Shown: positions 26,137 to 35,695 of the stretch, piece by piece
How positions within the stretch are numbered: position 1 is the stretch's first letter
Layout of the letters: every line of letters starts with the position of its first letter
NCBI GenBank assembly: GCA_965223355.1
Contig: CBDCWE010000003.1
Span: forward strand, 1,054,001 to 1,118,000
Origin: Tectiglobus sp965223355
Lineage (GTDB): Bacteria > Pseudomonadota > Alphaproteobacteria > Rhizobiales > Hyphomicrobiaceae
Length of the DNA stretch: 64,000 nucleotides
Direction: 5' to 3'
The notes under the pieces: model-generated
What the model was told of the DNA's origin: nothing
The model's database searches: none
What the model saw: only the letters and a program-made list of their open reading frames with translations
Made by a program: the position numbers and the translations under genes

Positions 26137-29100
26137 TCAGCCGGGACAATTGCGCGCCGCGAGTTTGGCCAGTTCCTGCACAATTTCGCGGGCGCCGTTG
26201 ACGCGGTCCTGATCGGCCTCCCAATCACCTGTGCAAACCAGCTTGTGGTCCGGTTGCAATCGGGCCTGTGCGCCGCGACGCTGAATAAAGCGGATCAACC
26301 CCTGCGGATTGGCAAAGTTATCGTCGCGGAAACGGATGGCGGCGCCTTTCGGTCCGGCATCGAACTGGGCAATGCCGGCGGCGCGGCAAAAGCCTTTGAT
26401 CTCCAAGACGTCGAGCAGTCCTTGCGCTTCGCTTGGCAACGGCCCGAAGCGGTCGATCAGTTCCTCGGCAAACGCGTCGATCTGGGCGCGGCTCTCAAGC
26501 GCCGACAGGCGCCGGTAAAGACCGAGCCGGGTCTGCAGATCAGCAACATAACTGTCCGGGATCAGGGTTGCCGTGCCCAGCGAAATCTGCGGTGACCATT
26601 GCTTATCCGCGGCGGCGTCGCCGCCGCCCTTAAGCGCCAGGATCGCATCTTCGAGCATGGCCTGATAAAGCTCGAAGCCAACTTCGCGAATGTGGCCAGA
26701 TTGTTCTTCACCGAGCAGATTGCCGCCGCCCCTGATATCGAGATCGTGGCTGGCGAGCGAGAAGCCGGCGCCGAGCGTATCCAGTGATTGTAAAACTTTG
26801 AGACGCTTGTCGGCGGTTGCGGTCAGCTTGTTGCCGGGCGGGGTGGTGAAGTAGGCGTAGGCGCGGGTCTTGGAGCGCCCGACCCTGCCGCGCAGTTGGT
26901 AGAGCTGAGCGAGGCCGAACATGTCGGCGCGGTGGACGATCATGGTGTTGGCATTGGGCACATCGAGCCCGGATTCGACAATGGCGGTCGACAGCAGGAT
27001 GTCGAACTCACCGTCGTAAAAGGCGGTCATGATGCGTTCGATCTCGCTCGGCGGCAGTTGCCCGTGCGTGCGGGCGGTGCGCAGTTCGGGGACGTATTCG
27101 TCCAGGAATTCTGCAACGTCGTCGAGATCGGCAATGCGCGGAACAACATAGAACGACTGGCCGCCGCGATAGCGTTCACGCCGCAATGCGTCGCGCAATA
27201 TGACCGGGTCGAACGGTGAAACATAGGTCCTGACGGCAAGCCGGTCGAGCGGCGGCGTGGCAATCAACGAGAGTTCACGCACGCCGGTGAGTGCCAGCTG
27301 CAGGGTGCGCGGGATGGGGGTCGCAGACAGCGTCAGGACGTGGACGTCTTCGCGCAACTGCTTGAGGCGCTCCTTATGTGCAACACCGAAATGCTGCTCT
27401 TCGTCGATGATCAACAAGCCGAGATGCGCGAACCGGATCGCTTTACCGAGCAGGGCGTGGGTACCGATGACGATATCGATGGTGCCGTCGGCAAGACCCT
27501 TTTTGACGTCATTCAGCGCTTTGTTGCCAACCAGGCGCGAAGCATGGGCAAGCTTGATTGGGAAGCCCTCGAAGCGTTCGCGGAAGGTGCGGTAATGCTG
27601 GCGGGCGAGCAGTGTCGTCGGCACCACGACGGCCACCTGCATGGCGTTCATCGCTGCGATAAAGGCTGCGCGCAATGCCACTTCGGTCTTGCCAAACCCA
27701 ACGTCGCCGCAAACCAGACGGTCCATTGGCTTGCCGGCGCCCAGATCGGCGTTTACGGCTTCGATGCTGGCGAGTTGGTCGTCGGTTTCCTCGAACTGGA
27801 AGCGCGCGGTAAACTCATCGTAGGCGCCTTCGGGCGGCGCTATTACGGGAGCTTCACGGACTTCGCGCATGGCCGCGATCTGGATCAGTTCGCCAGCCAT
27901 CTCGAGCAAGCGCTGCTTCAGTTTGGCTTTGCGTGACTGCCAGCCGACGCCGCCAAGCTTGTCAAGCTGGACACCCTGAGTGTCGGAACCATAGCGTGAG
28001 AGGAGTTCGATGTTTTCAACCGGCAGAAACAGTTTGTCGCCGCCGGCATAGGCGATTTCAATGCAGTCGTGAGAGACGCCGAGCGCCGTGACGGTGCGCA
28101 AGCCCGCGAAGCGACCAATACCGTGTTCGGCGTGAACGACCAGGTCGCCGAGGGCCATGGCGGTCGCCTCGGTGATGACGTCGGTCGCCTTTTTGGCCCG
28201 TTTACGGGTCCGGATCAAACGGTCTCCGAGAATGTCTTGCTCGGCAACGACCGTAATGTCCGGGGCCTCGAAACCGCGCTCGATCCCGAGAACACAGACG
28301 CCGACCGTATCTCCCGGCAGGGCGCGGGCTGCCTGGTAGGTTTCGACGGCACGAATCCGATCCAGTCCGCGATCGCGGATCAGCTTCATCAGGCGCTCGC
28401 GAGAACCCGCTGTCCAGGCCGCAACAATCGTGCGCCGTTGCTGTGCGATATGGGCCTTGAGATGACCGACGACGGCGCCGAACAAATCCGCATCCGGGGT
28501 TTGGCGCTCCGGCGCGAAATTGCGGCCCGGTTTGGTTTCAAAGTCGCGGGTTGGTCCGGGTTCTGAATGCGCAAACGGATGGAAGCGGCCGACCTGGCGC
28601 TGACCGAGCAACTCGGCCCACTCCGCGCCCGCGAGAAACATGCTGTGGGGCGGGGCTGGTTTGTAGGGTGGTGCGCCGAAGGTGGCGGTCTCGAGGGACT
28701 CGACACGTGCCTCGTAATGTTCGCCGATCTGTTCGAAGCGCCGGCGGACAGCATCGTCTGCCATGTGGTCGAAGGTCACGCTGGCGTCGCCGACGTAGTC
28801 GAAGATGGTTTCGAGAGTTTCATGGAACAACGCCAACCAGTGTTCCATGCCGGGATAACGCTGGCCGGCGCTGACGGCCTCGTATAGAGGATCATCACCT
28901 GTCGTCGCACCGCCAAACAGTTCGACGTAGTTTTGCCGGAACCGTTTGGTTGCCTCCTCATCATGGGGCAGTTCGCTGATCGGCAGCAGAACCAATTTCC
29001 GGATCAGCCGGGAGGTGCGTTGCGTGTTGGCATCGAAGGCTTTGATGGTCTCCAGCGTGTCGCCGAAGAAGTCCAGCCGCACCGGACTGGCACGGCCGGG

Positions 29101-29640
29101 CGGAAACAGATCAAGGATGCCGCCGCGAACCGCAAACTCGCCGGGGTCCATCACCGTGCCAGTGCGGATGTAGCCGCCAAGCTGCAAGCGGCGCACCAGA
29201 CGGTTCATGTCGATGCGCTGGCCTGGTGCGATCTGGCGCATGGCCTGCCTGATGAAGCGGCGCGGCGGCAAGCGCTGCAGCACGGCGTTGACCGTCGTCA
29301 GGACGATCATCGGTTCTTTGCCGGCCCCCAGGGCGAGGCGGGCCAGCGCGGTCACGCGTTTGGCGACAATGTCCGGGTTGGGGCCAATGCGATCGTAGGG
29401 TACGGTGTCCCAAGCCGGGAGCGAGACGATCCGCAACTTCGGCGCATAAAACGCCAATGCCAGTTCCAAAGAGTCGAGCCGACGGTCATCGCGCGCGACA
29501 TGAAGCAGTGTGGCGGGTTGCTCAGGTGTGGAGGCATCGCGCACCAGGCGGGCCAGCGCCAAAGCATCATAACCCTCGGCGACGTGTGTGAACTGGATGT
29601 CACGGGGGGTTGATTGGGGTGCAGGTTCGGCGAGCGTCAT
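26137..29640 (-). CDS. mfd: Transcription-repair coupling factor Mfd
   Basis: A 1167-residue ATP-dependent translocase that removes RNA polymerase stalled at DNA damage and recruits UvrA. In order it has a UvrB-like N-terminal module, the RNA-polymerase-interacting region around residues 500-560 (HAEHGIGRFAGLRTV), a RecG-like motor with Walker A GDVGFGKTEVALRAA, DEEQ box (IIDEEQHFGV) and TRCF motif, and a C-terminal regulatory domain. Length is normal. sdhE lies directly upstream (20 bases) and recG is divergent, an arrangement common in Alphaproteobacteria. Confidence 0.97.
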   Translation of the reverse strand: MTLAEPAPQSTPRDIQFTHVAEGYDALALARLVRDASTPEQPATLLHVARDDRRLDSLELALAFYAPKLRIVSLPAWDTVPYDRIGPNPDIVAKRVTALARLALGAGKEPMIVLTTVNAVLQRLPPRRFIRQAMRQIAPGQRIDMNRLVRRLQLGGYIRTGTVMDPGEFAVRGGILDLFPPGRASPVRLDFFGDTLETIKAFDANTQRTSRLIRKLVLLPISELPHDEEATKRFRQNYVELFGGATTGDDPLYEAVSAGQRYPGMEHWLALFHETLETIFDYVGDASVTFDHMADDAVRRRFEQIGEHYEARVESLETATFGAPPYKPAPPHSMFLAGAEWAELLGQRQVGRFHPFAHSEPGPTRDFETKPGRNFAPERQTPDADLFGAVVGHLKAHIAQQRRTIVAAWTAGSRERLMKLIRDRGLDRIRAVETYQAARALPGDTVGVCVLGIERGFEAPDITVVAEQDILGDRLIRTRKRAKKATDVITEATAMALGDLVVHAEHGIGRFAGLRTVTALGVSHDCIEIAYAGGDKLFLPVENIELLSRYGSDTQGVQLDKLGGVGWQSRKAKLKQRLLEMAGELIQIAAMREVREAPVIAPPEGAYDEFTARFQFEETDDQLASIEAVNADLGAGKPMDRLVCGDVGFGKTEVALRAAFIAAMNAMQVAVVVPTTLLARQHYRTFRERFEGFPIKLAHASRLVGNKALNDVKKGLADGTIDIVIGTHALLGKAIRFAHLGLLIIDEEQHFGVAHKERLKQLREDVHVLTLSATPIPRTLQLALTGVRELSLIATPPLDRLAVRTYVSPFDPVILRDALRRERYRGGQSFYVVPRIADLDDVAEFLDEYVPELRTARTHGQLPPSEIERIMTAFYDGEFDILLSTAIVESGLDVPNANTMIVHRADMFGLAQLYQLRGRVGRSKTRAYAYFTTPPGNKLTATADKRLKVLQSLDTLGAGFSLASHDLDIRGGGNLLGEEQSGHIREVGFELYQAMLEDAILALKGGGDAAADKQWSPQISLGTATLIPDSYVADLQTRLGLYRRLSALESRAQIDAFAEELIDRFGPLPSEAQGLLDVLEIKGFCRAAGIAQFDAGPKGAAIRFRDDNFANPQGLIRFIQRRGAQARLQPDHKLVCTGDWEADQDRVNGAREIVQELAKLAARNCPG

Positions 29641-29660
29641 GGGATCAGACTGTTCCGGTC

Positions 29661-29963
29661 TTAGTTCGGGGCCGCGGTGTCGCCGGGTTTGGGCTCGTTG
29701 CCGGCCAATCCGCTATGATCACGGATCTTGTCGACAAGTGCACGCCATCGCGGTTTGGCGCAAAACTCCGGTGCCAGCAGCCATGCTTGGAGTTCAGGAT
29801 CCGGCACCGTCAGCAGGCGTTCGAAGTCGGCCAGCTCGGGATCTGTCATGGCGGGGAGATATCGGGCCGCGTAGCCGCCGATCATCCAATCCATCTCCTT
29901 GGTGCCGCGATGCTCGGCGCGATATTGGGCGCGGCGGCGGCGCACGGCGATGTCTTCTGTCAT
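29661..29963 (-). CDS. sdhE: Succinate dehydrogenase flavinylation/assembly factor SdhE
   Basis: A 100-residue small helical protein of the SdhE/YgfY family that helps attach FAD to the SdhA flavoprotein. The functional RGxxE motif is present as RGTKEMDW, followed by LTVPDPELQAWLL. The ATG at 29963 has GGGGAT upstream; an upstream GTG (29993) would add ten residues of no family similarity. It precedes mfd by 20 bases. The C-terminal tail is rich in Pro and Gly. Confidence 0.9.
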   Translation of the reverse strand: MTEDIAVRRRRAQYRAEHRGTKEMDWMIGGYAARYLPAMTDPELADFERLLTVPDPELQAWLLAPEFCAKPRWRALVDKIRDHSGLAGNEPKPGDTAAPN

Positions 29964-30201
29964 GTCGGCAATCCCCGGCATTGGCGATTTCACGTATGGC
30001 CCGCATGCTTGGCTCCGGGACTGCAGCCAGTACTATCCACACCGCGCCATCGTAGTTCGCGAAACTGGGTGTATAACCGCGGGCGCGCAAGAGTCCAAGA
30101 GGGCAAGACGCCAGGAGGCATGAGCCACGAACCATGAGCCACGAACCATGAGCCATGAGCCATGATGATCAGCGCTCAAGCCCGATCTCAAGGTGGAGAC
30201 C

Positions 30202-32316
30202 ATGCGACCCGCCGTTCTCAATCCGTTGTTTGCCTCCGTGCACGGCCTCAAGGGTGTCGGCCCGCGCCTGGTGACGTTTCTCAGGAAGGCTCTCAACCTG
30301 CCGCCGGGCGTCGCCGAACCGCGGGTCATCGACCTGGTCTGGCATCTGCCGACCGGTGTCATCGACCGGCGCTCGCAACCATCGCTGCGTGATGCGGTGC
30401 CGGGCACAATCGCGACCTTCGAGGTTCGCGTGCTCAGGCATCGCCCGCCGCCGCGGGGCAATCGCAAGGCACCCTACAAGGTTGCCTGTGAGGATGACAC
30501 GGGCGGCATCGATCTGGTCTTCTTCCATACCGAGCGCAGTTATATCGAACGTCAGCTGCCGGTGGGCGAATTGCGGTTCATCTCCGGTCGGGTCGAACAA
30601 TACGGCGACAGGCTGCAGATGGCGCACCCTGACTATGTCGTTGCACCGGAACTGCGCCACGAGCTGCCGATGCTGGAGCCGGTCTACCCGCTGACCGCCG
30701 GCCTGTCGGCCAAGGTGCTTGGCAAAATCAGCCGGCAGGCGATTGATCAACTGCCCGACCTGGCCGAATGGCTCGAGGCCGGTCTGGTGCGGGCGCAGGG
30801 CTGGAGCGGGCATCTCGAGGCCGTGTGCAAGGTCCACCTGCCAAGCGAACCTGGCGACGTGTCGCCAGGCGCGGCGGCGCGTTCACGGCTCGCTTACGAT
30901 GAGCTTTTCGCCGGCCAGTTGGCGCTCGCTCTGGTGCGCAAGAGCCACAAGGAACAGCGCGGGCGAGCGATCGTCGGTGACGGCCATGTCCGGGCCCGCC
31001 TCGCCGCCGCCCTGCCGTTCGCCATGACGCGCTCGCAGATCAGCGCAATTGATGATATCGGCGCTGATCTTGCAGCCCCGAGCCGGATGCTGCGGCTCCT
31101 GCAAGGCGATGTCGGTTCTGGCAAAACTTTGGTTGCGCTGATGGCGATGGCGATTGCCCGGGAAGCCGGCGCGCAGGCGGCATTGATGGCACCGACGGAA
31201 GTTCTGGCGCGCCAGCATGCAGAAACAATCATTCCGCTGGCGACGGAGGTTGGCCTTGGCGTCGAGCTGCTGACCGGGCGCGAGAAAGGCCGTGCGCGTG
31301 AGGACATACTCGGTCGGGTCGCGTCCGGCGATACGGATATTTTGATCGGCACCCATGCGTTGTTCCAGCCCGAGGTTGTGTTCCGCGATCTCGCCATTGC
31401 AGTCATCGATGAACAACACCGGTTTGGTGTGCACCAGCGCCTGGCGCTGCAGGCAAAGGGTCGCGATGGCGGTGCCAATGTTCTGGCCATGACCGCCACA
31501 CCGATCCCGCGAACGCTGCTCATGACGCACTACGGCGACCTCGACGTCTCGAAGCTGACCGAAAAGCCAGCGGGGCGCAAACCAGTTGTGACGACGCTTG
31601 TTGCCCAGGACCGCCTCGAAGAGGTGATCGACGGCCTGCGACGTGCGGTTGGCGAGGGCGCCCAGGTCTACTGGGTTTGCCCGTTGATCGAGAGTTCGGC
31701 GGTGTCCGAGCTTGCCGCAGCAGAAGAGCGCCAGGCCCATCTGGCCCAGGTCTTCGGCAATAAAGTCGGGTTGATGCATGGCGCGATGGCGGCCGCGGAA
31801 AAGGATGCGACGATGGCGGCGTTTGCCGAGGGCCGCCTCAATATCCTGGTGTCGACAACGGTGGTCGAAGTCGGGGTAAACGTGCCGAATGCGACGATCA
31901 TGGTGATCGAACACGCCGAACGCTTCGGGCTTGCACAACTGCATCAGCTGCGTGGCCGCGTCGGCCGCAGTGAGCGTCAGTCCTACTGTGTGTTGCTCTA
32001 TCGACCACCGCTGGGTCAGAGCGCTGAGGCGCGGCTCAAGATGATGCGCGAGACCGAAGACGGCTTTCTCATTGCCGAGAAAGATCTGGAACTGCGCGGC
32101 GGCGGCGAGGTGCTCGGCGCGCGCCAATCGGGCATGCCGGAATTTCGCGTCGCCGACGTTCCCAATTTCGGCGATTTGCTGGCGATGGCGCGCCACGACG
32201 CAGAAACGCTGCTCGACACGGATCCTGAACTGCAGACGGCGCGCGGACAAGCCGTTCGCACGTTGCTCTACCTGTTCGAATGCGATGAGGCGGTGCGTTT
32301 GTTTCGGGCCGGTTGA
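30202..32316 (+). CDS. recG: ATP-dependent DNA helicase RecG
   Basis: A 704-residue branch-migration helicase that remodels stalled forks. The N-terminal wedge domain (OB fold) covers about residues 50-150; Walker A is GDVGSGKTLVALMAM near residue 305, followed by the DEQH box in VIDEQHRFGV, TATPIPRTLLMTHYGDLD and QLRGRVGRSERQSYC. GGTGGAG sits just before the ATG at 30202, so the GTG nine bases upstream is unlikely to be the start. It is divergent from sdhE-mfd. Length is normal. Confidence 0.96.
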   Translation: MRPAVLNPLFASVHGLKGVGPRLVTFLRKALNLPPGVAEPRVIDLVWHLPTGVIDRRSQPSLRDAVPGTIATFEVRVLRHRPPPRGNRKAPYKVACEDDTGGIDLVFFHTERSYIERQLPVGELRFISGRVEQYGDRLQMAHPDYVVAPELRHELPMLEPVYPLTAGLSAKVLGKISRQAIDQLPDLAEWLEAGLVRAQGWSGHLEAVCKVHLPSEPGDVSPGAAARSRLAYDELFAGQLALALVRKSHKEQRGRAIVGDGHVRARLAAALPFAMTRSQISAIDDIGADLAAPSRMLRLLQGDVGSGKTLVALMAMAIAREAGAQAALMAPTEVLARQHAETIIPLATEVGLGVELLTGREKGRAREDILGRVASGDTDILIGTHALFQPEVVFRDLAIAVIDEQHRFGVHQRLALQAKGRDGGANVLAMTATPIPRTLLMTHYGDLDVSKLTEKPAGRKPVVTTLVAQDRLEEVIDGLRRAVGEGAQVYWVCPLIESSAVSELAAAEERQAHLAQVFGNKVGLMHGAMAAAEKDATMAAFAEGRLNILVSTTVVEVGVNVPNATIMVIEHAERFGLAQLHQLRGRVGRSERQSYCVLLYRPPLGQSAEARLKMMRETEDGFLIAEKDLELRGGGEVLGARQSGMPEFRVADVPNFGDLLAMARHDAETLLDTDPELQTARGQAVRTLLYLFECDEAVRLFRAG

Positions 32317-32335
32317 GTCATGCCGCCCCAGCTAT

Positions 32336-32425
32336 GATTTGAGGCACTTCACCGGAGCTTTTTTGAGCGCCGGCCAGGCTCGGCCGCCTCAAGCCGATGA
32401 AGCGGCTCAATACCTATGCGGGCTA
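32336..32425. repeat. R3 repeat fragment
   Basis: CACTTCACCGGAGCTTTTTT and GAAGCGGCTCAATACCTATG match parts of R3 at 20612 and 63370-63645. It runs into the R1 copy that follows. Confidence 0.5.
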
Positions 32426-32561
32426 GAGCAACCTGCCTTTATTCGGAATCGGAACGATCCCGAATAAAGGCAGAAAGTTGCTCGCCTCTAAAGTGGCGAT
32501 CATCTTTGTGCTTTAAGTTGGAACCGCAATAGCGGTTCCAACTTAAAGCACGATGATCTAG
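32423..32561. repeat. R1 repeat, copy c (complete, B then A)
   Basis: CTAG at both ends; the best-preserved copy in this orientation, with hairpin A fully paired around AATA. It ends two bases before the stop codon of the convergent SPOR gene and lies between recG and that gene, where it could terminate both. Confidence 0.9.
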
Positions 32562-32562
32562 A

Positions 32563-33639
32563 TTACCGGGCCTTGCTCACGAGGCAATCAAGTCCGCGTG
32601 CCAGCAATTTTTTGCACAGCGGCTGAGCGGCCTCGGCACTTTGCCAGTTGGGGATCAGGACGTGATAAAACCTCCCCATATTGCCAATGTCCTGGCCCTT
32701 GACCGAGGGGCTGCGGCCGCCGAGGTCGGCAGCATGCCGCGTTGCCAGCTGACGTGCCAGCGTCTTGGCCTGGGCCTCGCTGCGATAGGATGCGACCTGG
32801 ACGACAATGCGCCCGCCCTGACGTTGTCGGGCACCGGTCGGGCGTGGACGTGTGGTCGGCGTCGCGACCGCGCTCTTTGACACCGCGGTCCTTGCCCCGG
32901 TTTGCCAGCCTTGGGTGACGGCGCTGGTTGGCTTCGACGTCTGCGGGCGCGGCGAAACAACCTCCGGCCTGGCGCCTGCGCCACCGCCGAACAAGTTCGC
33001 AAACAGTGCGGTGATCGGGTTGGCCGGCGCCGGGTTGGTCGGGGCTCGGGCACTTGCTCGGACAGTCGTGGAGCCGGTCGTTTGGGGGATGCGGACCTGG
33101 TTGGTTGAGGTTTGCCAGCTCGCAGACCGGGGCCGGCGCGACGTCGCAACCTGCGACTCTTTGGCCGTCAGGCTCGCCGTCGGCTGTGAAGAACTTGCAA
33201 ACGTCGCCGTCGCGCCGCCGCCCACACCGGCATCCGCGTAGGCGGCCTGACGCTCCTTCATCGCCGCGCTGCGCTCGTTTTTGTTGAGCGCTCCCTTAAG
33301 CCACAACGCACTGGTGAGATCGGATATCGCCTTGGCCGGCTGTTGCGCTGCGCGATAGGCGGTGCCGCGATAATAGAGGGCGCGGGCCATGTCGTTTCGG
33401 CGCAGGCTGCCGGAGTTGATGGCGCGCGAAAACTCGGCAATGGCAGCCTTGGCCTTGTTCGCGCGCAGCGCATCATAGCCCGCTCGAAGCACATCCTGGG
33501 CCTGTTTGCGTGTTAAGGTGGCAGCCGCCGACTTGGCCGACTTGGCTGACTTTCGCTGTTGCGCGACAGCCGTACCCGTCCACGCATCAGACTGGAAGAT
33601 TAAAACCAGAGCGCTCATTATGGCGAGCGTTCGCTGCAT
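32563..33639 (-). CDS. Exported TPR and SPOR-domain protein
   Basis: A 358-residue envelope protein. From the ATG at 33639 it has a signal peptide (LAIMSALVLIFQSDAWTGTAVA), then TPR-like helical pairs at about residues 45-135 (YDALRANKAKAAIAEFSRAI, ALYYRGTAYRAAQQPAKAIS), a Pro/Ala/Ser-rich linker, and a C-terminal SPOR domain (residues about 280-358, starting VVQVASYRSEAQAKTLARQL), which binds denuded septal peptidoglycan. AGGAGAC precedes the ATG. A role in cell division or wall remodelling is inferred. It follows glmS by 111 bases on the same strand, a fit with wall synthesis. Confidence 0.85.
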   Translation of the reverse strand: MQRTLAIMSALVLIFQSDAWTGTAVAQQRKSAKSAKSAAATLTRKQAQDVLRAGYDALRANKAKAAIAEFSRAINSGSLRRNDMARALYYRGTAYRAAQQPAKAISDLTSALWLKGALNKNERSAAMKERQAAYADAGVGGGATATFASSSQPTASLTAKESQVATSRRPRSASWQTSTNQVRIPQTTGSTTVRASARAPTNPAPANPITALFANLFGGGAGARPEVVSPRPQTSKPTSAVTQGWQTGARTAVSKSAVATPTTRPRPTGARQRQGGRIVVQVASYRSEAQAKTLARQLATRHAADLGGRSPSVKGQDIGNMGRFYHVLIPNWQSAEAAQPLCKKLLARGLDCLVSKAR

Positions 33640-33750
33640 CGATGTCTCCTGATTGGCCGTGTGCCGCCGGCCCTGTCGGAGTTGCAGTCCGTCAGAAGTT
33701 TGCGGCGATTTCATGCCGTGAACTCTGTAACGGATTCGAACCAACGAGTC

Positions 33751-35571
33751 CTATTCAACCGTTACCGATTTGGCAAGGTTGCGCGGCTGGTCGACATCCG
33801 TACCCAGCATCACCGCCGTATGATAGGCGATGAGTTGTATCGGCAGCGCCTGGATCAATGGCATCACAAAGGGGTGAACTGCCGGTGTCTGGAGATGCGC
33901 CAGCAGTTCGCAACCGGCTTCATCTGCGTCCGCGTCGGATATCAGCACGATCTGTCCGCCACGCGCTGCGACCTCCTGCATGTTGGACACGGTCTTGTCA
34001 AACAATCCATCTTTGGGGGCGACGACAATCACCGGCATCTGTTCATCGATCAGGGCGATAGGCCCGTGTTTCAATTCACCTGCGGCATAACCTTCGGCAT
34101 GGATATAGGAGATTTCCTTGAGCTTCAGCGCTCCCTCGAGGGCAATCGGAAAATTGATGCCGCGGCCGAGATACAAAACATCACTTGATTTCGCGAGGTC
34201 CTGAGCCAGCGTAACGTAGGTCCTTTCGTTGCGCAGCATGGTCGCGACGTGGCGCGGGACCTCGGTCAATGCCGCGATGATTTCTTGCTCTTCCTCCTCG
34301 GTCAGGGTGTTTCGTGCCCGTGCCAGGGCGAGTGCGAGGCAGGCCAGTGCTGCGAGCTGGCAGGTGAAGGCCTTGGTCGAGGCGACGCCGATCTCGGGGC
34401 CGGCGAGCGTCGGCAGGATGGCGTCGGCCTCGCGGGCGATCGTCGACGTTTTAACATTGACGATAGCTGCTATGCGTTGGTTCTGGGATTGGCAGTAGCG
34501 CAATGCTGCAAGCGTATCCGCGGTTTCTCCGGATTGGGAAACAAACACCGCCAAACCATCGCCCGGCAACGGCGGTTCGCGATAACGCATTTCCGAGGCG
34601 ACATCGATTTCGACAGGTAAACGGGCATAGCGTTCGATCCAGTACTTCGCAACCAGGCCCGAGAAATAGGCCGTGCCGCAAGCGGAAATTGTCACGCGTG
34701 TGATGGCTGCCAAGTCGATCCCGATGTCGGGGAAGTCGACGCGGCGCGCGGCCATGTCGATGTAGTTGGTCAGCGTGTGGCTTATAACTTCCGGCTGTTC
34801 ATGAATTTCCTTGTGCATGAAATGGCGATGATTGCCCTTGTCGACCGTCAAAGCGCTGGCGACGGACTTTGTTACCGGGCGCTGTGTTGCGTTGCCGTCG
34901 CTGTCATAGATCGTCATGCCCGAGCGTGTGATGACCGCCCAGTCGCCGTCCTCGAGATAGGTAATCGTGGAGGTGAACGGCGCCAGAGCAATGGCGTCCG
35001 AGCCGAGATACATCTCGCCGTCGCCATGCCCGATCGCAAGCGGGCTGCCTTTGCGAGCGGCAATCAGCAGGTCGTCGTGGTCGGCGAAAATTATGCCGAG
35101 TGCGAACGCGCCCTCGAGGCGCTGAAGGGACTTGTGCACGGCAGCAGCCGGCGTGTCGCCCTCGTCCATATAGTGCGCAATGAGGTGGACGACCGTCTCG
35201 GTGTCGGTTTGCGACACGAACTGATGGCCGTGCGCGATCAGCTCTTCGCGGAGTTCGCGAAAGTTTTCGATGATGCCGTTGTGGACGACCGACACCTTGG
35301 CGTTCATGTGCGGATGGGCGTTGTCTTCGGTCGGCCGGCCGTGCGTCGCCCAGCGGGTGTGGCCGATGCCCGACCGGCCGTCGAGTGGAGCTTCGTGCAG
35401 GCGTTGCGCCAAATTGTTCAGCTTGCCCTCGGCCCGGCGGCGGTCGAGTTTGCCGGCGACAATCGTCGCGACACCGGCGGAGTCATAGCCCCGGTATTCA
35501 AGGCGCCGCAAGGCTTCGACCAAGTCCGGTGCAACGGGTTTAGAACCCAGTATTCCGACGATGCCGCACAT
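33751..35571 (-). CDS. glmS: Glutamine-fructose-6-phosphate aminotransferase GlmS
   Basis: A 606-residue enzyme making glucosamine-6-phosphate for peptidoglycan and LPS. It starts MCGIVGILGS, whose Cys2 is the glutaminase nucleophile once Met is removed; this fixes the start at 35571, where AGGAG lies upstream, rather than at the longer frame. The class II amidotransferase domain covers residues 2-215, followed by two SIS domains (SQSGETADTLAAL, LGRGINFPIALEGALKLKE) and the family end PRNLAKSVTVE. It follows glmU by 124 bases. I see no glmS ribozyme, which belongs to Gram-positive bacteria. Confidence 0.97.
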   Translation of the reverse strand: MCGIVGILGSKPVAPDLVEALRRLEYRGYDSAGVATIVAGKLDRRRAEGKLNNLAQRLHEAPLDGRSGIGHTRWATHGRPTEDNAHPHMNAKVSVVHNGIIENFRELREELIAHGHQFVSQTDTETVVHLIAHYMDEGDTPAAAVHKSLQRLEGAFALGIIFADHDDLLIAARKGSPLAIGHGDGEMYLGSDAIALAPFTSTITYLEDGDWAVITRSGMTIYDSDGNATQRPVTKSVASALTVDKGNHRHFMHKEIHEQPEVISHTLTNYIDMAARRVDFPDIGIDLAAITRVTISACGTAYFSGLVAKYWIERYARLPVEIDVASEMRYREPPLPGDGLAVFVSQSGETADTLAALRYCQSQNQRIAAIVNVKTSTIAREADAILPTLAGPEIGVASTKAFTCQLAALACLALALARARNTLTEEEEQEIIAALTEVPRHVATMLRNERTYVTLAQDLAKSSDVLYLGRGINFPIALEGALKLKEISYIHAEGYAAGELKHGPIALIDEQMPVIVVAPKDGLFDKTVSNMQEVAARGGQIVLISDADADEAGCELLAHLQTPAVHPFVMPLIQALPIQLIAYHTAVMLGTDVDQPRNLAKSVTVE

Positions 35572-35695
35572 GGCTGCTCCTGATATGCCTGGTTCCTGAT
35601 CCGTGACGCTGGACGACAACAGCCTAATAATTGATTTTCAGCGGCAGGCTCAACTCAAAGCTTGTTACGGGGTCTTTCACTGGCACAATGCCGTC

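Noticed and set aside
30883..32250. Open frame of 455 codons on the minus strand
   Set aside because: Antisense to recG; arginine- and histidine-rich shadow composition.
33751..35571. glmS ribozyme upstream of glmS
   Set aside because: The 124-base leader shows no such structure, and the ribozyme is known from Gram-positive bacteria.
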